Shown here: one piece after another, positions 10,988-21,300 of the stretch | Position numbering within the stretch: the first letter of the stretch is position 1 | Layout: each line of letters starts with the position of its first letter | Origin: Sarocladium kiliense | Lineage: Eukaryota; Ascomycota; Sordariomycetes; Hypocreales; Sarocladiaceae | Reading direction: 5' to 3' | Assembly: GCA_030734395.1 (NCBI GenBank) | Contig: JAUZTG010000051.1 | Location: forward strand, 124,001 to 188,000 | Length of the DNA stretch: 64,000 nt | Position numbers and translations under genes: made by a program | The notes under the pieces: model-generated | Seen by the model: only the letters and a program-made list of their open reading frames with translations | Database searches by the model: none | What the model was told of the DNA's origin: nothing

Positions 10988-11140
10988 ACTAATAAAGAGA
11001 GCAAGTAATGACAATGAACTGTTCGGTCTCCCAGGCGTGATATCCCGACGCAGAGTGTATTAGGTATTCTGTCTTCATTCCGTTTCTCCCCGTCGCAGCA
11101 CTCCAACAGCCATTGGGGGAGAGGCGTTTATTAACAATTC
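10988..11140. other. Short convergent intergenic region
   Basis: This 153-base spacer between the regulator stop and the SDR stop holds only 3' untranslated sequence. No terminator hairpin or gene was seen. Confidence 0.4.
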
Positions 11141-12283
11141 TCAAGAGAACTTTGCGACCTGTTCCTCAGTCCACTCCCAAAACTTCTCAGCATGGCCGTT
11201 GCCACCTTCTGCTTCAGACTTCGTAGCCTGGAGTAGATCTTGTCGGATCGGAAGGAACCTACCCCAGGGAACAACTGTGAGGCACAAAAGGACTTTAGTG
11301 ATATTTACGAAACAGCGTCACTTTGTTGGAGAGCCTAGACTTACCCCATTCTCCGGAACGCTCCAGAGTGACATCGGGTGAGAGACCAGCAAACAGTTCG
11401 GTGTACGCGCCGTTGATGACTGGGTATGTGATCACCCTGATCACCACGTGGGCCAGTGATCCGCGGTCCCGGTAAAGATCAGAGTAGAGGTTTCCCGGAT
11501 TCAACGGGATACTGACAATGCCTTGGTCCTTGTACCTCCTGGCATACTCAACACCATGCAGCCAGTTTCCAGCCTTGCTCAGAGCATATCTCTCCATAGC
11601 AGCTTTGGGTACATGATAATCCAGGTTGTCAAGTGGTATACCGACCCCTTGTTCGCCACCGAGTTCTGTGCCAGAGGAGGAGACCCAGATGACACGCACC
11701 GTTCCAGGAGCTTCTGTTCGAGCAGTTTCGGCAAGTGTTGGGGTCAGAAGCTTGGTCAGGAGGAAAGGTCCTATGACGTTCACGCCGAGCTGGATCTCGT
11801 AACCTTGAGCCGTCTTCTCTGGGGGACCCTTGCCATCGATAGACTGGATACCAGCATTGTTGAAGAGAACATGGAGTCTGCTCTCTCGAGCCTTGAACTC
11901 GTCTACAGTCTTTCGAATCGTAGACAAGTCGCCAAGGTCGAGAAAGAGAAAAGCGAGATCACCCCTTGATTTCGGAGCAGCCTTCTTGATGTCCGCAATG
12001 GCAGCCTCGGCCTTCTCTTTGGATCTTGCGGCAATGTAAACTTTGGCGTTTCGAGCGTAGAGGATCTTGGCGAGCTCCTTGCCGACGCCAGTGTTGGAGC
12101 CGGTGATGAGGTAGACCTGCCACTCTGGTTTCAATTCTACGTTCTGGGAGGTGTAACTGAGTCATCAATGTGTGGTAGCACACTTACCTTGCCCTGCAGA
12201 TCAGGCAACGACTTCTCAGTGAATTGGGCCTTCGGCGGAAAGATCTGCGTCCAGATACTGGACCACGTAGGCATAGGAACCAT
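11141..12283 (-). CDS. Short-chain dehydrogenase/reductase (retinol-dehydrogenase/WWOX-like), 3 exons
   Basis: Exons are 12283-12188, 12143-11345 and 11274-11141, giving 342 residues. The start at 12283 (MVPMPTWSS) gives the N-terminal extension typical of this fungal SDR group; the first intron falls between GK and NVEL. NAD(P)-binding TGSNTGVGKE is at residues 46-55, NNAG near 127, the catalytic serine in VSSSG near 187, and the catalytic pair Tyr218 and Lys222 in YALSK. These show an active classical SDR. It could oxidise an alcohol or reduce a ketone made by the PKS or P450s. It is convergent with the regulator gene, 153 bases apart. Substrate and direction are unknown. A housekeeping role is possible but less likely given the neighbours. 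Confidence 0.88.
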
Positions 12284-13334
12284 GATCGCGGTGGACTGGA
12301 GACGATGGAGGTCTGCTCGCTGCGTGACAATCTGTCACGGTAACAGAAAGAAAGAGGTTATCGGCGAGATCTGGTCTTGCCTTCGCACCGACAGTCGATG
12401 TTTGAGGAGGAGGGGGCATGTGCAATCCTCGGTTGGAGAAGGTGCATCAAGGAGGTGGTGGCTGGGGGGCAGGTACCTTTCGTACAGGTAGTTATTCTGG
12501 GTGTTGTTTCTCACCGACAGGAGTCAATTTACATAAGGCGAAATATGGCAAGGTACTTGGAAACAATCGGAGCATTCGTTGCAAGCTCATTGATGCACCA
12601 CCTATTCATCGATATTGTCACGAGCACTAGATGGGGGTGAATGAACACGCGAGGCTGTGCTGCGACGGCCTATTGCTCCGTCATTACGCGTATCTCAATC
12701 CGTCAATGACCTTTTCGTGTCAAATGTTTGGCTTCTTTATTTCTTTATCGTACGTTCCGTGCCATCACGGCGGTCGGCAACATCCCTTGCGCAAATGCTG
12801 GAGCAAACGCCACGCAGAAGACGGTACTTCAGGAACGGGTCTAGAAGTCGCCCGTATTTGACCCTACATTACATCAGCCAATCGGTCACTCTCTGTACTT
12901 CCGACTGCGAAAAGACCTTAAGTCCGTTATGTCCGGGTTCGGTGGCTTCTTGCAACCCGTCGGGGGTGGAATGTTATTAGCATCCGAATGGCTTCCATTC
13001 AGCTGTGTTGGTGGCTGATGCGCTTTGTGCGACAGCGGCACGGCTCAATGCATGGCGCCCAACCACCCCCGTTGTCCTGTCAATGGGTCGACCAACATTG
13101 AATCAACCGACAATCACAGTGACATGCCATCAATACTGAGCGGCCTTACTTTTGAGTAGATAGGATTAATACTGCCATATGCTCCGTGAATATGAGTACC
13201 TCTTATCTGGTCCGCGTAAAAGCTGAAGTCGGCCTCTCTACGTTTGCTGCTTACTCTGGGCTTCATCCTGATCCGAATATTGTATGCACCCACCATCTCG
13301 AGCTTCTCCAGACACCGTATCAAGTTCTCCGAAG
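12284..13334. promoter_or_regulatory. Divergent promoter between SDR and aldo-keto reductase
   Basis: This 1,051-base spacer lies between two divergent start codons. Several short overlapping frames on both strands show no motif and are not called. It presumably contains both promoters. I saw no long inverted repeat here. Confidence 0.4.
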
Positions 13335-14590
13335 ATGTCTTCCGCACCTGTCCTCCACCGTCTGGGAAAGGACGGTCCAATGATCCCAGCCATTGGTTTT
13401 GGCCTGATGGGTTTGTCCTCCCATTCCTATGGCCCGCCACCAGACGATGAGGAGCGATTCGCCCTCCTCGATCGTGCCTATGAGCTTGGTGCGAGATTCT
13501 GGGACAGCGCCGAGTATGATTCCCTTCCTTGGTTGCAGCTTGTGGCTTGGACTTACATTACCCTCTACTTGATAGTCTCTATGGCGACAACGAAGAGCTG
13601 CTGGGCAAGTGGTTCAAGAAAACTGGAAAACGTGATGACATTTTTCTCGCTACGAAATTCGGCTTCGTCAAGGGTGGACAAGCATACGAAGTTGACAGCT
13701 CTGCCGAGTACTGCAAGAAGGCTTGTGCTGAGAGCCTGAGACTCCTTGGTATTGATGTCATTGACCTCTGTAAGTCTATCAATGATGTCCTCGTCTTTTA
13801 CGTCTCATTTGTGGCAACTTTAGTTACTGATTTTGAGACTTTCAGACTGGTTGCACAACGCCAACCCAAAGACACCCATTGAAGAGACAATGCGAGCGAT
13901 GGTAGAGCTGCAGAAGTATGTCATTGAAAATTCGAGCACTCATTTGGGTTCTTCCTACTCCTACTCTCAATGGATTTGGCTAATATCTGAAACCACAGGG
14001 ACGGCAAGATCAAGTACATCGGTGTGTCCGGTGTCAGCTCCACCACTCTTCGTCGGGCATGCAAGGTAGCCAAGGTCTCCGCCATCCAGGCCGACTACAC
14101 TGTCTTCTCTCGCGAGATTGAAGGTCCTGCTGGCAGTGACCTACTTGCTACATGTCGCGAGCTCGGCGTTACCGTCATCGCGGCAACCCCTCTGGGTCGA
14201 GGCATCTTGACCGACAATTTTGGCTCCGGCGATGCTCAATTCTCCAGTGGCGACACACGCCCACAGTACATGCCCCGCTTCCAAGGCGATAACATGGACT
14301 CCAACGTCAAGCTGGTGAAGAAGTTCAGACGTTTTGCAGCCAAGAAGAACTGCACTGTTGCCCAGTTGGCCTTGGCCTGGCTCCTCAAGCAGGGTGAAGA
14401 CATCATCCCGATTCCAGGAACGAAGAAAATGAAGTACCTGGAGGAGAACTGGGGCGCTCTCCAGGTCTCTCTCTCGGACGAGGAAGAGGCAGAGATTCGG
14501 GAGTTTGCGGACATGACTGGCTTCTCTGGTCCTGCTGCCCCGCCGCAGTTCATGGCTTACCTCTACCGCGACACAGTGGAAGAAAAGTAG
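13335..14590 (+). CDS. Aldo-keto reductase, 4 exons
   Basis: Exons are 13335-13513, 13576-13769, 13846-13915 and 13999-14590, giving 344 residues, the usual length for AKR family 13-like pyridoxal/aryl-alcohol reductases. The N-terminal strand reads GKDGPMIPAIGFGLMGLS. The catalytic tetrad is seen as Asp in FWDSAD, Tyr in LYGDNE, Lys in ATKFG and His in WLHNANP. The C-terminal cofactor loop has IPIPGTKK. The enzyme should reduce an aldehyde or ketone with NADPH as a soluble TIM barrel. An upstream in-frame ATG at 13284 exists, but MSSAPVLHRLG at 13335 fits the family start better. It lies 771 bases upstream of the PKS on the same strand and may be co-regulated with it. Confidence 0.9.
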
Positions 14591-15361
14591 AGGCTCACGC
14601 CTTCTAGTTCTAGGTACCTAAGCAATAGTTTCTATTTGGACAACTAGCAGTTCATAAAAGTTCCTGCGTACTTTTTTTACTTAAGAGATTGGCATTTTGC
14701 AAATAATTTCAGCAACCACTTCTTCATGGAGTCACATGTCTCCAAGCATTCTACATCACTTTCCTGATTGTATGGACGAGCGCCTCATGGCAACCGTATA
14801 TCGCCCTTGAATCTGACTCCTTGCTACGGTAAGTGCAATAGTCCCCTAACGTGTGACTCCTCGTACTCCGGCGATAACCTCAATCCCCGGGCATTTCAGT
14901 CCAGCTCAGAGCAAAACCAGCGCCGGCCACGTTCGCCGAGTCTGCCCCGCTCCTCCGACTCGGGGCCGTCGGAGTGGGGCCGGTATCAATTGCCTATACG
15001 GGAATTCCATGTTGCTAGCCGAATCCACTAATCCGCCGCCGCACTACCTGGCTAGGAACCGCTCGCTGACTGCGGACGCCCATCGGGCAAAGTGAGGGTA
15101 CTGGCTATTCCTCAGGAGTCCTGAGATAAACTTGTGCCGAGGTTCAGCTAATCTTCAAGCTTACCCTAGATAGAGCTGTCGAAGAGGCCATGTAGACACA
15201 TCATTAGTAGTGAAGCACGCCCCACCCCTGATTTCTGTGAGGCAGTATCGTGTGACTTATGTACTTGGTCACTGAATTTTCTTTTCTTTTGAGTCAGATA
15301 CCAACTAATCGGCGATATCAACTCTCCTGACGCCATATTCGGTGTTTTCCCTGTTGAAACG
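14591..15361. promoter_or_regulatory. PKS promoter region
   Basis: This 771-base region contains the 3' end of the reductase gene and the PKS promoter. It holds a clean GC-rich inverted repeat at 14953-14974 (listed separately). Closer to the PKS start it turns AT-richer. No gene is supported. Confidence 0.45.
14953..14974. promoter_or_regulatory. Inverted repeat CTCCGAC-N8-GTCGGAG upstream of PKS
   Basis: This is a perfect 7-base inverted repeat with an 8-base spacer, 388 bases before the PKS ATG. The core TCCGA/TCGGA half-sites contain the CGG triplets bound by binuclear zinc regulators. Imperfect outer arms (GCCCC at about 14944-14948 and GGGGC at 14976-14980) extend the symmetry. It is a candidate site for the cluster regulator; binding is not shown. 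Confidence 0.45.
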
Positions 15362-18300
15362 ATGAAAGAACAACTCCCCAACGGGCGTGTCAATGGGGAG
15401 TCAAGCGGCCATCACAACGAGCATGCCCTTGAAAGAGACCATATAATCCATCTAAACGGCTTCACGAACGGCGTCACGGCTTCAAATGGTGAAGCCGTGA
15501 ATGGTTCCCGTATCGGTGGCCTCCTACAGCTTGCCAACCCTACATATGTTCTCCCCGGAGGAGACACCTTCGAGTCTTTGACCCCTATCTGCAGCCCACA
15601 GACCACCAGGAAGTCAATGCCTGTAGCTATCTGCGGCATGGCTATGAGACTCCCGGGGAACGTGAGCTCAGATGCCGACTTCTGGGATCTACTTGTCAAC
15701 AAGAGAGATGCCCGTTGCCGCGTCCCGGAAAGCAGATACAATATCGACGGGTTTCAGCACCCGATCCACAAGACAAACACTCTCCAGGCCGACCACGGCT
15801 ACTTTCTCGAGCATGTCGATATAAGCCATTTTGATGCGTCATTGTTCTCGATGACAAAGGCTGAGGTAGAAAGCCTAGATCCCCAGCATCGGCTCCTTCT
15901 GGAGATCACGAGGTGAGCTATCCCTTAATCATGTGCGCTCGACTCGCATAAGCCAAGAACAGTACTAACTTGTGTTACTATTCAAAGAGAATGCCTTGAA
16001 TCTTCTGGTGAGACTGACTGGCGAGGCAAGAAGACCGGTTGCTATATCGGGTCATTTAGTGAAGACTGGCTCGAAATGCAGACTAAGGACACGCAGAGTC
16101 TGAGCAAAAGCAGAATCACTGGCTATGGGGACTATATGTTGTCCAACAGGATCTCGTACGAATATGATTTCAGAGGGCCCAGGTAGGTTGATCGACTAGT
16201 AGTGTTCAGCCTCGACGTTGACGAGAATTGACAAATCTCACAGTCTGACGGTCAAAACGGCTTGTTCTTCATCGACGGTGTGCCTTGATTTGGCTTTCAA
16301 GGCTCTCCAAACTAATAGCATCGACTCTGCCATCGTTGGAGGCGTAAACCTGATCATGGCACCTTCATGTAAGATAGAGTTCCCCGTTCCGGTGCAATGC
16401 CCATCGCATTCTTCGTTTGCAAGTTTGATTAGTCAGTCTGACACTACGGCCAGTAACTCAAGCACTGGCTGAGCAAGGAGTCCTCAGTCCGAATGGATCC
16501 AGTCGCACATTTGACGCTGATGCTGACGGATACGTCCGTGGCGAGGCAGCCAGTATAGTCTTCTTGAAAAGGCTTGATGACGCTATCCGAGATGGCAACC
16601 CGATTCGAGCAGTCATTCGTGGGACGGCAAGCAACTTTGACGGCAAGACCGCGGGAGTTTCCCTGCCTAGCTCGGATAGCCAGACTGCTCTCATGCGGGA
16701 CTGTTATGAGTCGGCCGGGTTAACGGACCGTATTGGAGAGACAGCATTCGTAGAATGTCATGGTACCGGTACCACGGCCGGAGACCCGATTGAGACTACC
16801 GCCGTGGCCAACGTCTTTGGTGATAAGGGGGTATACATCGGCTCAGTGAAGGTACGCTACCATCAACCACTTACTATCAGGAGAACCACATGCTCATAAG
16901 ATCACGCCTTGATTTCAGCCCAACATTGGCCATTCAGAAGGGGCGGCGGGGTTGAGTTCAGTCATCAAGGCTGTTCTAGCCTTGGAGAATAAGATCATTC
17001 CCCCAAACGTCAAGTTCCTCAAGCCGAATGCCGACAGTGAGCTCTTCTCTCTCAATTCCAATCATAATCGTCAATGGCTCATTGTGCTGCTCATAGTTCC
17101 ATTCACCAAAGGTCGACTGCTGGTCCCCGTTGACCCCATCCCCTGGCCTTCTAATAGGTGTGAACGAGTCAGTGTGAACAGCTTTGGGATCGGAGGAGCC
17201 AATGCTCGTAGGTTCTATGCTGATCTTCATTTCTGAATGATTTCTGGCATTTTTGGGCGCTAATTCCGAGCTCCTCAACCGACAGACGTGATTCTGGAGT
17301 CCCCAGCCGCGTCAGGTCTCCGCCCGTCAACGGCATGGCCTGCTTCATCTTCTCATATTCACAGTCCCAGGCTCATGATCTGCACCGCAAATCATCCCGA
17401 GTCCACGAGACGGGCAGTACTTGACCTACAAAAATACATCAGTATCCACCCTGGATCGAGAAGTCAAATGCTCGAGGACATGGCATACACCCTTGGTGTT
17501 CGGAGAGAACACCTCGCGCATCGCTCTTTTGCAATTGCCAACACGTTTACTCTCTCACCCATCTTTTCAGAACCAATGAAAGCTCCAAAGCGAGCGCCAG
17601 ATATCATCTTCGTGTTCACTGGGCAAGGGGCCCAGTGGCCGAAGATGGGCGTAGATCTCATCACCGACTTTCCAAGTGCTTTACAAGATGCTGAAAAGAT
17701 GGACGAGGCTCTGTCAAGGTTGGATGAACCTCCATCTTGGACCATTGAAGGCGAGTAAAGTTCCTTGGGTGGATTTCCTAGACGTCATGGACAGGTGCCT
17801 AACTCTGCTGGTCTATCTAGGTGAGCTACGCAAGGCTGAAGCCAAGACTCGTGTCCATCGAGCCGAATTCAGTCAACCTCTGTCGACCGCCGTGCAGATC
17901 ATGGTCGTCAACCTGCTTCGCTCATGGGGAGTAAACCCTGTTGCCGTAGTAGGGCATTCCAGCGGAGAGATTGCAGCTGCCTATGCATCGGGTGCTCTGA
18001 CACTTGATGAAGCAATCACCGTCGCCTACCTCAGAGGCTTAGCATTCACCAAAGAAGTTGCACCGCCTGGTGCGATGGCAGCTGTAGGCCTTGGAAGAGA
18101 CATCGTGAAGCCATTCCTTAACGAAGGAGTCGTCATTGCGTGTGAGAACAGCCCAATGAGCGTCACTCTGTCCGGCGACAGGAAGAAAATCACGAGTGTG
18201 CTTGAAGAGATCCAGCAAGAGTTTCCTGACGTCTTTGCCAGGGAACTCAAAGTCGAGATGGCATATCATTCGCGTAGGTCCTACTTCCTCTATCACAGCA

Positions 18301-21300
18301 TTGTAGGCTTTTGATGTGCCAAACTAACTCATACACCACAGCACACATGAAAGGTACAGGGGAATGTTTCAAGGAGATGCTTGGAGCCCAGATATCTAGC
18401 AAAGCACCCCAAGTGCGTTTCTTCTCAAGCCAAACTGGGGAGGAGGTTCACTACGCCAATGCACTGGACAGCTCGTACTGGCAAACGTCTTACGACTCTC
18501 CCGTTCTATTCCACTCCGCTTTGGAAGGATTGCTGCGGTCACAGTACTCGGCGACACATCAGGCAGATAGGACTGGTCCGCCCCTGTTACTGGAAATTGG
18601 GCCACACTCAGCTCTCGCAGGACCGATCCGACAGATCCTGAAGGGGATCAAGTCCGAGGCAATTTACGTCCCAACATTGATACGTGGAGAAAATAACTCG
18701 GCCAACACTCTGAATGCCTTGGGTCAACTCTTTTTGAGAGGACACACTCCCAACTTTGAGGCGATGAACCCAGGAGGCCGCGTGTTGCCCAATTTGCCTA
18801 CGTACTCGTGGCATCACGAAAAGCAATACTGGTCTGAAAGCCGCCTGTCGAGGCAGTGGAGGCAGCGCAAGTTCCCTCATCACGACGTGCTGGGCTCGCG
18901 GGTCTTGGAATGCGGCGATATGCAGCCTGTGTGGAGAAACTTGCTTCGCCTTGACGATATTCCCTGGTGTCGCGATCATGTCATTAGCGGCGACATTGTC
19001 TTCCCAGCCGCAGGATACATCGCTATGGCGGGTGAAGCCATTCGCCAGATGGAGATATCCAAGACTGGCTCGAACACCGACAGCACCCTGACTAACGAGC
19101 CACTCCGTCAAGGCTTCATAGTGAGAGATCTCACCCTTACTGCGGCATTGTCACTGCATGCCTCGTCAGCGACAGAGGTCCTCTTCTCCATGCGGCCCCT
19201 TCGACTCACCACCACTTTGGACTCGGAATGGTACGAGTTCACAGTCGCATCTTGCAGTACAAACAGCCTTGGCTCGTCGTCTGGCTCATGGACCAAGCAC
19301 TGTGCCGGCCAAGTCAAAGCAGCTGCAAAATATGAAGCCAATAGCTCTGAGGAAACTGAACCGCTTGACTTGCCCCGCAAAATACAATCTTCGGCTTGGT
19401 ACAAGCTCATGCGCAGCGTCGGCATGGAATATGGCCCTAGCTTCCAGGGAATGAGGGCAATGTCAGCACATCCAGTCTACCATCGCGCTGTATCTCATGT
19501 GCCGAATAGAGCCGACAAAGCGGATTCAATCTATCAGATTCACCCGACTGCCCTTGATGCCTGCATCCAGCTCTTCACGGCTGCAGCTGCTCGTGGTCGG
19601 GCGAGGAGTTTCGGCAAGGCTCCCCTTGTACCAGTAAGCTTTGGCGAAATCTACGTGAGACGGCCAACACCTCCTGATGCGGACATGATGGTGCAAGCCG
19701 ACGCTACTTTCGGCCCTGCGGGCGGGATCGACGGTAGCTGCTTCGGAGTCGACTCTAATACAGGTGACCTGATTGTGAAGCTTACGAATCTTAAGCTGTC
19801 GACCCTTGGAGATGGAAGCACAAGCTCTAACCTTGAAAGGGACACATTGTCCGGTACTGTGTTACAGTGGAAGCCAGACATCGATTCCAACATCCGCAGC
19901 CCGTGGTCAACCGAGCAGCACTCTCACTCAAAACTAGAGGATATCCTTCAAAAACGGGGCAAGGCCGACACAGTCACGATTCACTTGGAAAGACTGGCTT
20001 TGCTTTGCGCAGTTGAGACAATTGATCGTCTCTCCGAGTTGGATCGCCCAACAGTGAGAACGAAGAAGTACCTTGAGCAGCTGCAGCGTCAAGTGAATCG
20101 GATCCTCGGAGAAGATCGTGAGAATGGTGGCAATGGGGTCAATGGAGAATACCATCTCCCAAACGGTACGCCTGGCAGCGACGACGACGGTCAAGCATCC
20201 AACGAAGCAGACGACGTAAGCCCATCTCTGAAGAACCTTTCATCTTCAGAGCGAGTCGAACACATTGCCGACGCCGCAGCTAAGGTGAAGAACACAAGTG
20301 CAGCCTTTGTCGGTACGATTATGTGCCACTTGCTAGAATGTGCTGAGGATATAATCGCAGAAGGCGAAGCCAAGCTGTTCCCAGCAGAGCTTCGAAATGG
20401 TGGGCTGTCTACTGAGCTTTTGGACATTCGAAAGCGCCTCGCACTAAAAACGGGCTGTGCACCAGTTATCGAACTCATCAGTCATGGCAAACCAGATCTA
20501 CGTGTTCTAGAGGTTCAGGGATCGCACCATGACCTCGAGGGGACCTCTACCGCAGCTCCAAGCTCAGTCATTCTGGATGCTCTCAGGTCAAGCTACAGGG
20601 AGCCTATGTTCGGCTCCTATACTTTGGCCCATGCACATAACATCCAGAACGGTGACAAAGAGCACCCAGACATTGAGTTTCGAAAGCTCAACATATTACA
20701 AACTCTGGAGGAGCAGGACTTTTCCGCGGAACCCTACGATCTGGTCATGATTACTGACGTAAGTATGAGAAAATGTATAAGACGGTCACCTTCCTATTGA
20801 CATTGGAAACAGGTCTCGGCCATCACTCCGAATATCGATGTTGCAATCTCAAATATTCACAGACTCCTCAAGCCTACTGGGAAGCTTGTGTTGCAGAAAC
20901 CATCCGTCGATATGCTGTGGTTCGAGTATATTGCTGTGAGTACAACCGCCTTGGTGCACCAAGGCGCGTTATCAAGTCTCGGAAGGGCGACTTTTTACTG
21001 AACCGATTAGGGACTTCTACCTGACCTTTGGAACAATGAACCGCCGCAGAGGTCTGCAGATCTGCATCTCAGATTGCGCGAAGCGCTGTCCATGGGCGGG
21101 TTCCATGTGCTCTGTGAGACGGAACAAGTCCTCATGGCATCTACTGGACTGCCTCAGGCCCCACGGAAACAGCCTAGCCACGACGATGTGTCCCTGCTTT
21201 CACAATTTCCAGATGGCCCAGTCGCGAAATGCATCGTTGAGTATCTGACCCAGCGAGGGTACTATGTGCATATAATCGGGCTTCGGGATCACTCTGTGAG

